64,000 nucleotides of DNA from Pseudoalteromonas marina (GTDB lineage: Bacteria > Pseudomonadota > Gammaproteobacteria > Enterobacterales > Alteromonadaceae), in the NCBI RefSeq assembly GCF_000238335.3, contig NZ_AHCB03000005.1:992001-1056000 (forward strand), given 5' to 3'. A program made the translations under genes and the position numbers. This document shows, one piece after another, positions 36,301 to 43,161 of this stretch. A model generated the notes under the pieces. It ran no database searches and was not told the origin of the DNA. It saw only the letters and a list, made by a program, of their open reading frames with translations. Every line of letters starts with the position of its first letter. Within the stretch, counting starts at the first letter, position 1.

Positions 36301-36700
36301 CAATGCCTGCGCCTAATAATACAGAACATAAACCAAGTATTTTGAAGCTCGCTTTATTGTTAATTAAAATAGCAATTGCAAATAGGCAAGCAAAAAAAGC
36401 AGGAAGAAAAGACAATATAGTTATTGTTGGGTCGTATTTAATATTTGTGCAGAGCGAGAAGGCCAGCATACCGATAAAGTGCATACTCCAAATCCCGGCT
36501 GAAAATATAGCAGCGGCAGTAAATTTTGCTAGGCGTTCATAATTATGAAATTTTGTTTCTTTGGCTAAATCAATCAATCGGGTTGTAAAAAAAGAAGCGA
36601 ATATTGCTATTAAAACAGATATAGATACTAAAAGAGGGTCGTAAACGCCGTTAACTACTAGGCTAGGGTCGTGGTCTGTAATAAAAAATGCAGATAGCAT
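33377..36700 (-). CDS. MHYT-PAS-PAS hybrid histidine kinase with receiver and Hpt domains
   Basis: 1107 residues. An N-terminal seven-helix MHYT sensor (about 20-260) has the three motifs SMHFIGM, TMHYSGM and GMHYMGM, proposed to bind copper or sense O2/CO/NO. PAS at about 275-390 and PAS at about 400-520 follow. Next come HisKA with H548 in NMSHEIRTP, HATPase (N box NLIGNAIKF, G boxes DTGIGI and GGTGLG), a receiver with D831, and Hpt with H970 in HTLKG. All relay residues are present, so the full His-Asp-His path can run to the HD-GYP regulator encoded 8 bp downstream. Confidence 0.93.
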   Translation of the reverse strand: MLSAFFITDHDPSLVVNGVYDPLLVSISVLIAIFASFFTTRLIDLAKETKFHNYERLAKFTAAAIFSAGIWSMHFIGMLAFSLCTNIKYDPTITILSFLPAFFACLFAIAILINNKASFKILGLCSVLLGAGIGTMHYSGMAAMELAPLLRYDPLMFVLSIFVAIALSFIALYSRFNLDKFFPKLTPLQSRTISAIILGLAVAGMHYMGMAATRFVATSPLLFDDVNASAGLTFVAIAVATATVAITSVVAVINGMVRYKMLLEEKSADESRLNAILETAIDAIVTIDHRGHILSFNASATHIFGWQEHEVKNKNIKMLMDEKLAKHHDEYLSNAKDVNSNKVLGVNREIFAKHKEGHLFPIRIGIGEVNQPGQTPLYVGYITDLTEQRELQRSLVEKEQKYRSLINNMPGAVFRCRLDDNWSMLFISPSILELTGYQSNEFTEHCLEFNDLILKTDQQAVKDAVTTAVKEKRQYSIEYRIRHRNGKVLWLLDQGSFYFNNKDEAQWIDGVFVDITERKEYEEKLEKAKLIAEEAAQAKQSFMANMSHEIRTPMNSIIGFSDLLMDTPLNNEQQKHLVTVNNAARSLLRLLNEVLDSAKLERGKLTIEAVHFSLKPVIDSIISTFWLEAKKKDLLLHLTIKESVQNTYYGDPDRLRQILTNLIGNAIKFTEHGSVTITVSTTQNGHLFFEVQDTGIGIEKDRVSAIFQPFVQADGTTTRRFGGTGLGTTISKQLVELMGGTINLVSEINKGTCFYFSLPLKVGDEEKIDYFDGLHTQLPALRILVVDDIEQNTELLSLLLSRDHHAVTKASNGLEAIDTFKQHDFDVILMDIHMPECDGIEASIKIREIEKQQQLKNIPIIALTASVLQQDKLLAKKAGMNGFANKPIDINQLNQEIAQVLGLGVSKEIEIAQTDPNAKHIDFKKGLALWGSKCKQLTEITKFIKDNDKRFDTLINEPQLNTQNSYSLIHTLKGIAGNLGLIALMRLLSNLEQAIKQGEDVDNILQSIKAELAVISQLLTTKECDQTDKPESKNNVVSIDELTQLCEALYDSAQNAELNDNALTNLQTFSGEPFSDDIAAIADAFDEFDFENAILKLDTLINKLNDI

Positions 36701-36977
36701 ATTGGCTCAAAAATTAGTCTTTAGGTAGCCAGTTTAATATATTCATCATATAAATAAATACTTAATTAACTAGAGCGGTATAAAAAATGAGTTTGTTTCA
36801 ATTTTTTAACGTATAGTTTTCAAGTTATTATTTTTTATATTTATTTTATGCAAACTGATAGAAAAATATTTTGCTATCATATGAATAACACAGATGATAA
36901 CCAACATGGGGTTACATCAAATTAGCATATAAATTTTTGTAGTGAATACTTAAAATTAGGTTAATGAGAAAAAAGTA

Positions 36978-37664
36978 GTGTTTGATTACCAGCTAAAAAA
37001 AAGTAAACGAAGAAAAACAGTCGCTATAAAGGTACATGATCAAGGTGTTACTGTATATGCTCCCCATTTTGTTGCCCAAAAACAAATCGATAGTTGGTTA
37101 CTTGAAAAGCAACCCTGGATTGAAGCACAATTAAAAAAGCAGCTTAATGCAGTCGATACTAAGCAGTATCCCCTTATCCATAATAAAATTAAGATGTTTT
37201 CTGAGTGGGTTAAATTAAGTTTTTTAGAAAGTTCATTATCTGATATTCAAGAACACAATAATGTTTTGTTGGTAACACACTCTACTAGAGTAAAAAATCA
37301 CAACGGTAAATACGAAAGTTTGATTAAACAGTATTTAGAAGAGAAGTTGGCGGCGTATATTGAAATGCGTATTAGCTATTATTGCAAAATAATGAAAGAA
37401 GAATTGCCTCAAAAGTTAAGTATTGCGATATATAAACGCCGTTGGGGGAGTTGCAACAGCAGGCGAGAGCTAACTTTTAACTTGCACTTAATCGGGGCTC
37501 CTCACGCCGTGATTGATTATGTAATAGTGCATGAACTTGCTCATTTGCAGCATTTAAACCACAGTAAGCACTTTTGGGCTAGAGTAGAGGCATTCTTTCC
37601 TGATCATAAAATTGCATCAGATTGGCTAAAAGCAAACGGAACAAGTTTACAGTGGGTGTTTTAA
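36978..37664 (+). CDS. SprT/YgjP-family zinc metallopeptidase
   Basis: 228 residues from GTG 36978. The C-terminal half carries HELAHLQHLNHSKHFW (HExxH with third ligand H eight residues on) and RRWGSCNSRRELTFN, both diagnostic of the YgjP/DUF45 family. The substrate is unknown. The stop lies only 8 bp before the 8-bp tandem array and no terminator separates them. Confidence 0.88.
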   Translation: MFDYQLKKSKRRKTVAIKVHDQGVTVYAPHFVAQKQIDSWLLEKQPWIEAQLKKQLNAVDTKQYPLIHNKIKMFSEWVKLSFLESSLSDIQEHNNVLLVTHSTRVKNHNGKYESLIKQYLEEKLAAYIEMRISYYCKIMKEELPQKLSIAIYKRRWGSCNSRRELTFNLHLIGAPHAVIDYVIVHELAHLQHLNHSKHFWARVEAFFPDHKIASDWLKANGTSLQWVF

Positions 37665-37672
37665 GCTAATTT

Positions 37673-38232
37673 GAATATAGGAATATAGGAATATAGGAAT
37701 ATAGGAATATAGGAATATAGGAATATAGGAATATAGGAATATAGGAATATAGGAATATAGGAATATAGGAATATAGGAATATAGGAATATAGGAATATAG
37801 GAATATAGGAATATAGGAATATAGGAATATAGGAATATAGGAATATAGGAATATAGGAATATAGGAATATAGGAATATAGGAATATAGGAATATAGGAAT
37901 ATAGGAATATAGGAATATAGGAATATAGGAATATAGGAATATAGGAATATAGGAATATAGGAATATAGGAATATAGGAATATAGGAATATAGGAATATAG
38001 GAATATAGGAATATAGGAATATAGGAATATAGGAATATAGGAATATAGGAATATAGGAATATAGGAATATAGGAATATAGGAATATAGGAATATAGGAAT
38101 ATAGGAATATAGGAATATAGGAATATAGGAATATAGGAATATAGGAATATAGGAATATAGGAATATAGGAATATAGGAATATAGGAATATAGGAATATAG
38201 GAATATAGGAATATAGGAATATAGGAATATAG
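37673..38232. repeat. 70 perfect tandem copies of the 8-bp unit GAATATAG
   Basis: 560 bp of uninterrupted head-to-tail octamers. The line-by-line phase (60 bases shift the unit by 4) stays exact throughout, so every copy is identical. On the minus strand the unit is CTATATTC. There are no spacers, so it is not a CRISPR array, and the period is not a multiple of three. It fills the gap between the SprT-like gene, ending 8 bp before it, and the tRNA-Tyr pair, whose 3' end is 6 bp after it. Perfect identity means recent expansion or very active homogenisation. The copy number could also be affected by assembly. Confidence 0.97.
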
Positions 38233-38238
38233 AAGAAG

Positions 38239-38323
38239 TGGTGGAGGGAGCTGGATTCGAACCAGCGAAGGCTGAGCCGTCAGATTTACAGTCTGATCCC
38301 TTTGGCCGCTCGGGAACCCCTCC
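38239..38323 (-). tRNA. tRNA-Tyr (GTA), downstream copy
   Basis: Read on the minus strand: acceptor GGAGGGG at the 5' end (38317-38323), anticodon loop CTGTAAA with GTA, a long variable arm, TTCGAATC T-loop and encoded CCA at 38239-38241. It is 85 nt, a class II tRNA as expected for bacterial tyrosine tRNA. Same sequence as the upstream copy. Its 3' end is 6 bp from the octamer array. Confidence 0.97.
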
Positions 38324-38372
38324 ACACTATTTTTGTTACATTTGGCCCCACTTAACTTAGCGGTAAGAAAAG

Positions 38373-38457
38373 TGGTGGAGGGAGCTGGATTCGAACCAGC
38401 GAAGGCTGAGCCGTCAGATTTACAGTCTGATCCCTTTGGCCGCTCGGGAACCCCTCC
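38373..38457 (-). tRNA. tRNA-Tyr (GTA), upstream copy
   Basis: Same 85-nt tRNA, with CCA at 38373-38375 and 5' end at 38457. 49 bp separate it from the second copy. The two form one minus-strand unit behind the promoter at 38473-38500. Confidence 0.97.
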
Positions 38458-38472
38458 AATGCAACGGCGCTG

Positions 38473-38500
38473 ATAATAGCAAAATGTGCCTTTAAGTAAA
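38473..38500 (-). promoter_or_regulatory. Sigma-70 type promoter of the tRNA-Tyr pair
   Basis: On the minus strand: -35 TTTACT (38495-38500), 16-bp spacer, -10 TATTAT (38473-38478), then a GC-rich stretch (CAGCGCCG) before the first tRNA. GC-rich discriminators are typical of stringently controlled stable-RNA promoters. Confidence 0.6.
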
Positions 38501-38569
38501 GAAAAAAGCTAAAGAAAATTTAAATAAAGCCGATAAATATTCATTACTCATTCCAATCGGCTAAAGTCT

Positions 38570-39097
38570 ATGCAAATCGATGATTTGTTAATCACAGAGC
38601 AGCAATTAAGTACTCGGTTAAACCAAAGTGTACATGCAGACCGCCGTGGTGAATTTTCATTGCTGTTGGCAATGCTTTCACAAGATGCTTTAGATTTTAG
38701 TCAATTTCATTTACCTAAAACTGAAATTGAAGAAAACACAACTCAAGAAGCGCAGTTAAGAGAGCAATTAGGAGCAGGACCAAAGCAGCCATTAGCACCC
38801 AGTGAATTTAATATGCTAATTGGGCAGTTTAATGCACAGCGTTTGTCTTTGGTTGGTGAGAATAAAGGCATGGCCGATATAAAGCTAAATCAGTGTTTAA
38901 ACCCTGAGCCCTTTTCGATTAGAGATGATGTAAACCACATACCCCTACCCATTATAGATAATTGTGAACTTGCTGTGCGAAGACGTTTACAAAAAGACGA
39001 AATAGAAATAGATAATCCAAAAATGGATGTCGCAGGCTTTTATGACGTTCTAACAGACGTAAATCAGCGTGAACCATTACATTTGACGATGGCATAA
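38570..39097 (+). CDS. VC2046/SO_2500-family protein
   Basis: 175 residues. The LNQSVHADRRGEFSLLLAMLSQD segment, the EAQLREQLG and PLAPSEFNMLIGQFNAQRL blocks, and the overall length match my memory of the VC2046/SO_2500 family found in Vibrio and Shewanella. The function is unknown, with no membrane segment or metal motif. It is divergent from the tRNA genes. No strong ribosome site is visible. Confidence 0.65.
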   Translation: MQIDDLLITEQQLSTRLNQSVHADRRGEFSLLLAMLSQDALDFSQFHLPKTEIEENTTQEAQLREQLGAGPKQPLAPSEFNMLIGQFNAQRLSLVGENKGMADIKLNQCLNPEPFSIRDDVNHIPLPIIDNCELAVRRRLQKDEIEIDNPKMDVAGFYDVLTDVNQREPLHLTMA

Positions 39098-39292
39098 TTT
39101 ATGATTTCATCAAATAGTGTCTAGTTACACTACCCATCACTGATTAAATTTTACGACTGCACCAAATCCGAATTGACTAAAAATTGATTTAATGTAAAAA
39201 AAGCATCCAAAAATTAAATGCAATTGCTATAATGGCTACAAATGGTATGACATGAATGCCGTTATCATTAAACCAAGGTAATTAGGAACGTA

Positions 39293-39595
39293 ATGAAGAA
39301 AACATTCACGCTAAATCACGAGAAAATCAAATACCCTCGTATGGTTGATGCTGCAAAGCATGAAGTGAAAAAATATTTGAAAAGAGAGCGCAACAAAACT
39401 CTACCAGAAGATGCAGATTACTGGGCATTTGACTGTAAGTTTGGTAAAACGGTTGAAGATGCGCAAGTGGTTCATGTAGCTGAAATCAGCAACTGTATTA
39501 GCGATATTGAAAAGCAAGAATTGATGTCTTTTTACTTAGAAATATTGGCAAAACCTGCACAGCGTCAACAGCTAGACCTTGATAACGACGAGTAA
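39293..39595 (+). CDS. DUF6172 family protein
   Basis: 100 residues beginning MKKTFTLNHEKIKYPRMVDA, with KYLKRERNKTLPEDADYWAFDCKFG and the closing LEILAKPAQRQQ, as in the DUF6172 family. Basic N-terminal half and acidic end. Function unknown. AGGAAC before the ATG supports the start. Followed by a strong terminator. Confidence 0.7.
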   Translation: MKKTFTLNHEKIKYPRMVDAAKHEVKKYLKRERNKTLPEDADYWAFDCKFGKTVEDAQVVHVAEISNCISDIEKQELMSFYLEILAKPAQRQQLDLDNDE

Positions 39596-39616
39596 TATTT
39601 GTGCATATCAAATTAT

Positions 39617-39643
39617 TTAAATGGGCCATTGGCCCATTTTTTA
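39617..39643 (+). terminator. Terminator of the DUF6172 gene
   Basis: AAATGGGCC-ATT-GGCCCATTT (39619-39639) followed by T-run. Confidence 0.88.
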
Positions 39644-39903
39644 TGCCTATAGATTACCTTCAAGCTTTTTTCTTTTGAGCTAGTTCAAAGTGTTTTTCAT
39701 CGTTTTAGGGCTTTAACTGTTAAATTGTTATTAATGCTACCTTTTCCCTCAATATTAACCACTTCATTAATAGAGTTAGTACTAAATCTAAAAGGTTATA
39801 AAGGGAGTTGTGTTTAATAAATTTACGAAGCCATGCATTAAATGTGAGTATTTAATTAGCAACGGAGTGAAGTAAATAATGTACTTCACTTAAAAAGAGG
39901 GGA
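39644..39903. other. Gene-free stretch between DUF6172 gene and ychJ-like gene
   Basis: About 260 bp, AT-rich. Near the end AGTGAAGTA and TACTTCACT (39866-39890) form a 9-bp hairpin around a 7-nt loop, close to the 3' end of the minus-strand ychJ-like gene. It has no T-run in the right place, so it is a weak candidate for a terminator. A 21-codon GTG reading frame was seen around 39811 but its ribosome site is too close. Confidence 0.3.
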
Positions 39904-40383
39904 TTACGCGCTATGGCATTTTTTGTATTTTTTTGCGCTGCCACAAGGGCAATCATCATTCCTGCCAACTTTCATATCAGCGACCGGAAATATAATACCA
40001 TCGAGATATCGCCACTGGTGTTGCTCTTTTATAAATTGAGAGCGCTCATGTAACACACAATATAGGTTTTGATAAAAATAGGTAGCTTTAAACTCAACGA
40101 CCCCTTTATTTTCATCGCTGTTTGTTTCAATAACAGATAAGCTTACAAATCGACAACTGGTCGCAAATTCTTTAATTTCATTTACAGGGTTTTCAGCTTG
40201 CTTTTCACTTGCATATGTTTGGTATACGTATTTAGCATTTTTTTGTACGTAAGCTGTATACCTAGAGCGCATTAACTGCTCGGGTGTTTCTGCTTGTTTA
40301 TCACCTAATAGCAGTGGTTCACAGCAATCTTCGTAATTTTTTTGGTTTCCACAAAAGCAAGTGTTGTTATTTAAATAATTCAT
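39904..40383 (-). CDS. YchJ-family protein with SEC-C motifs at both ends
   Basis: 159 residues. An N-terminal SEC-C-like zinc motif (CFCGNQKNYEDCC, about 9-21), a central NTF2-like region and a C-terminal SEC-C motif (CPCGSAKKYKKCH) define the YchJ family (UPF0225). The motif is shared with SecA and often mediates binding to ribosomes or proteins. Function unproven. Confidence 0.88.
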   Translation of the reverse strand: MNYLNNNTCFCGNQKNYEDCCEPLLLGDKQAETPEQLMRSRYTAYVQKNAKYVYQTYASEKQAENPVNEIKEFATSCRFVSLSVIETNSDENKGVVEFKATYFYQNLYCVLHERSQFIKEQHQWRYLDGIIFPVADMKVGRNDDCPCGSAKKYKKCHSA

Positions 40384-40412
40384 AATTGTTACATAAGATT
40401 TAAAACATCATT

Positions 40413-40856
40413 TTAGCAAGCTTGCTGTATGTAAGGTATATCAAGTACGTCAGAATTTTTAGTAAAACAGTATAACTTTGTTTTTGTGTTACTTAAGTTA
40501 AGCGATAAGTTGCTCAATAACTGATTGTTTAACATATCAGTCCATGTAATGACCGCTGCAAAGTTACCATTATGCAGTGCGCTACGCAGTACATATTCTA
40601 AATTTACTAAATGTTTTTGCCTAATGACTAATAGTTTACTTGTGTCTATTGAACATGAATCAAGCAAAGCTTTACTAGGAACATGGTCTGGTGCGATTAA
40701 TAAAGTCCAAGCATTTAAACTATTATACTGGTGTAGCACCTTTAACAGCTCAAACGTTGCCGATATATCATCTTCAATTTGAATCACGTTAACACAATCA
40801 GATAGTTCGTCTTGCTGATAGCTTTTTACTGTTCTTACGGTTATAGGCTGTAACAT
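40413..40856 (-). CDS. SulA-like SOS cell-division inhibitor (FtsZ-binding superfamily)
   Basis: 147 residues. The central part (LLKVLHQYNSLNAWTLLIAPDHVPSKALLDSCSIDTSKLLVIR, then LEYVLRSALHNGNFAAVITW) follows the RecA-like fold pattern of SulA, which binds FtsZ and blocks division. The weak sequence identity is usual for this family. Strong support comes from a LexA-type box at 40870-40885, about 14 bp upstream of its start. Other members of the superfamily are plain DNA-repair accessory proteins, so division inhibition itself is inferred. Confidence 0.72.
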   Translation of the reverse strand: MLQPITVRTVKSYQQDELSDCVNVIQIEDDISATFELLKVLHQYNSLNAWTLLIAPDHVPSKALLDSCSIDTSKLLVIRQKHLVNLEYVLRSALHNGNFAAVITWTDMLNNQLLSNLSLNLSNTKTKLYCFTKNSDVLDIPYIQQAC

Positions 40857-40867
40857 ATCATCTCGCT

Positions 40868-40887
40868 CACTGGGTTTATATACAGTA
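40868..40887 (-). promoter_or_regulatory. LexA-type SOS box of the SulA-like gene
   Basis: On the minus strand TACTGTATATAAACCCAGTG. Core CTG-N10-CAG (40870-40885) matches 13 of 16 positions of the E. coli consensus CTGTATATATATACAG, and the flanks match the known TACTGT...CAGTA context. Confidence 0.7.
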
Positions 40888-41118
40888 CATGTATACAGTA
40901 GTTTATACAGTGTTATGGCGCAAGTGTTTTTTTGCTATTTTTTTATACAAATTTATATTCTATTTTTAAGGATATGTATTTTAATATTTATGTTGTTGAT
41001 ATTTATCGCTTTTATTTAAATTGGAATGTTAGTGGGTGAGTGTTTTTTATACAGGTTAAAAAGGTTTGCTTACGTTTTTTATAAATTTAAATTATAGCTC
41101 TGTACTGTATACAGTACT
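40880..41118. repeat. Cluster of TATACAG motifs including a perfect 16-bp palindrome
   Basis: TATACAG occurs near 40879, 40892, 40905, 41051 and 41107 on the plus strand, all in the 290-bp space between the SulA-like gene and the Sel1-like gene. The last copy is inside the perfect palindrome GTACTGTATACAGTAC (41102-41117). The first three are near-direct repeats about 13 bp apart. Each half-site resembles half a LexA box, but only the site at 40870-40885 has the right inverted spacing. Confidence 0.5.
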
Positions 41119-41144
41119 TTTACGAGCTAAGTTTCGGACTTTTT

Positions 41145-41600
41145 CTAAGGAGCAGGGGGAATTAAATGGGCATATTGTAATTGATGAATTTGTTCATATA
41201 AACTGGCCGCATAACATTGTGCATCCTTAAAACGCTTTGTTTCTATATATTTTCTCAAATCAGCAAGCGCAGCTGTAGCTGGCTCATGACCCTGGCTACT
41301 CGATAAGCTAAGCCAAGCGACTCCATGAAATACACTTTGTGGAACACCTTGGCCTTTTACAAAAAATAAGCCTAAATAAAATTGCCCTCGATGATCACCA
41401 GACATTGCCGATAAACGCATCCACTTTGCAGCTAAAGCAGGCTGGTTATTTTTTAAATAATATAGCGCCTTATTAAGCGTACTTTGTTGAGAGCTATCAT
41501 TTTCAGGCGACGAATTAGTATCGCCTGGCTGTGTCACAAAAGACAAAATGTTGTCTAATTGTTGTTCTAAATCATAACCTGTTGGTGTGGTTTTTATCAT
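41145..41600 (-). CDS. Sel1-like repeat protein
   Basis: 151 residues. The repeat ALYYLKNNQPALAAKWMRLSAMSGDHRGQFYLGLFFVKGQGVPQSVFHGVAWLSLSSSQGH has the Sel1 pattern (A..YxLGxxYxxGxGVxxDxxxAxxWxxxAAxxG) in about two units. There is no signal peptide. Sel1 repeats act as protein-binding scaffolds; the partner is unknown. Lies upstream of the SulA-like gene on the same strand but separated by 288 bp, so probably separate transcripts. Confidence 0.75.
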   Translation of the reverse strand: MIKTTPTGYDLEQQLDNILSFVTQPGDTNSSPENDSSQQSTLNKALYYLKNNQPALAAKWMRLSAMSGDHRGQFYLGLFFVKGQGVPQSVFHGVAWLSLSSSQGHEPATAALADLRKYIETKRFKDAQCYAASLYEQIHQLQYAHLIPPAP

Positions 41601-41719
41601 ATGCTGTCATTCGGTATAGTTAACTACTTCAATAGTTTAGTATATCGCAAGGTAAAATGTCCTGAAAAATATACTTTTTATGATAAAATCTCGCTACTTT
41701 TTATTGTCTTAAGTTCATT

Positions 41720-43012
41720 ATGTTAGAAGCTTTATTTAAAATTAACGAAAATGGGTCCACGGTTCGTCGAGAATGCATCGCCGGAATGACTACTTTTATC
41801 ACAATGGTTTACATTGTATTCGTGAACCCTGCGATGTTAGCAGAAGCGGGAATGGATCAAGGTGCTGCTTTTGTTGCTACTTGTATTGCTGCTGCAATAG
41901 GTTGTTTTATTATGGGGTTATGGGCCAATTACCCATTAGCTTTAGCACCTGGCATGGGGTTAAACGCCTTTTTTACGTATGGCGTTGTATTAGGTATGGG
42001 ATACACCTGGGAAGCTGCGTTGGGCGCAGTATTTATGTCGGGTTGTATATTTTTATTATTAAGTTTATTTAAGGTTAGAGAATGGATAATAAATGCCATT
42101 CCATTAGTGTTAAAACGGGCTATTGCGACAGGCATTGGCGCGTTTTTAGCCTTAATAGCACTTAAAAATGCAGGTATTATTGTGGCAAGCCCCGCTACAT
42201 TTGTGCAGCTGGGTGACATAACATCTGCGGGACCGTTACTGGCTATATTTAGCTTTTTTATTATTGCGGCATTGTTATATCGTGATTTTAAAAGTGGAGT
42301 GTTGATCAGTATTTTATCGGTTACAGCTATTTCACTTGGTTTAGGTTTAGTTGAATACCAAGGAATTATTGCTGCACCGCCTTCAATTTTACCTACTTTT
42401 ATGCAGTTGGATTTTGCTGCTGCTTTAGAACTTTCAATGCTTAGTGTTATTTTTGCATTTTTGTTTGTCGATTTGTTTGACACGTCAGGTACTCTTGTAG
42501 CCGTAACGCAAAAGGCTGGTCTTGCAGATGAAAAAGGAAACATGCCACGCTTAGGACGTGCACTCAGTGCCGATAGCTCAGCTACCATTGCAGGTGCAAT
42601 GTTAGGTACCTCAACAACCACATCATATATAGAGTCAGTGGCGGGTGTATCTGTTGGTGGGCGTACAGGTTTAACTGCAGTGGTAGTTGGTTGCTGCTTT
42701 TTGCTAATGATGTTCTTTGCACCGTTAGCTAATATGGTACCAGCTTATGCAACAGCGGGCGCAATCTTATATGTTGCTGTACTTATGTTACAAAACCTAA
42801 AGTTTGTGGACTGGGACGATATGACTGACGCTATTCCAGTAGCCGTTGTGCTGTTAATGACGCCGCTTACGTTTTCAATTGCGCATGGTATTGCGCTTGG
42901 TTTTATTTCATATACGGCGGTTAAGTTGCTTTGTGGTAAACGCAGTGAAATAACAATTAGTGTATGGATATTAACAGTGTTATTTATTGTTAAATTCGCG
43001 TTTTTATCATAA
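41720..43012 (+). CDS. NCS2/AzgA-type purine permease
   Basis: 430 residues with about 12-14 membrane segments. Conserved blocks are GMTTFITMVYIVFVNPAML, NYPLALAPGMGLNAFFTY, AIATGIGAFLALIALKNAGI, the VDLFDTSGTLVAVTQKAGL motif and GAMLGTSTTTSYIESVAGVSVGGRTGLTA. These place it in the adenine/guanine/hypoxanthine proton-symporter branch (YjcD/GhxP/AdeP type). Exact base specificity is not readable. A promoter-like TAAAAT lies about 35 bp upstream; no PurR box was recognised. Confidence 0.93.
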   Translation: MLEALFKINENGSTVRRECIAGMTTFITMVYIVFVNPAMLAEAGMDQGAAFVATCIAAAIGCFIMGLWANYPLALAPGMGLNAFFTYGVVLGMGYTWEAALGAVFMSGCIFLLLSLFKVREWIINAIPLVLKRAIATGIGAFLALIALKNAGIIVASPATFVQLGDITSAGPLLAIFSFFIIAALLYRDFKSGVLISILSVTAISLGLGLVEYQGIIAAPPSILPTFMQLDFAAALELSMLSVIFAFLFVDLFDTSGTLVAVTQKAGLADEKGNMPRLGRALSADSSATIAGAMLGTSTTTSYIESVAGVSVGGRTGLTAVVVGCCFLLMMFFAPLANMVPAYATAGAILYVAVLMLQNLKFVDWDDMTDAIPVAVVLLMTPLTFSIAHGIALGFISYTAVKLLCGKRSEITISVWILTVLFIVKFAFLS

Positions 43013-43105
43013 ATAACAAAGTTTTGTTTTGATATATAACTACCAGCGACGTTATGTGATTTATCCCTGTTGGGGAAGCTAAACTCTCGGTTATAAAATT
43101 TAATG

Positions 43106-43142
43106 CTAAAAAAGCCCATGCACAGTATGGGCTTTTTTTATT
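43106..43142. terminator. Bidirectional terminator between the purine permease and the coiled-coil gene
   Basis: AAAAAAGCCCAT / ATGGGCTTTTTT (43108-43119 and 43127-43138), with A-runs and T-runs on either side. Confidence 0.9.
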
Positions 43143-43161
43143 ATTCAGTGGAAAGCTGCTG

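Noticed and set aside
37673..38232. CRISPR-like array
   Set aside because: The unit is 8 bp and directly abutting, with no spacers and no cas genes in the window.
37666..38325. A 219-codon minus-strand frame with an 8-residue repeat YSYIPIFL
   Set aside because: It is a side effect of the octamer array, whose 24-bp register reads open in one frame, joined to the tRNA-Tyr sequence. It has no ribosome site and starts inside a tRNA.
41929..42621. Minus-strand frame of 230 codons inside the purine permease gene
   Set aside because: It is the complement of conserved permease codons and has no family features. It is a typical shadow.
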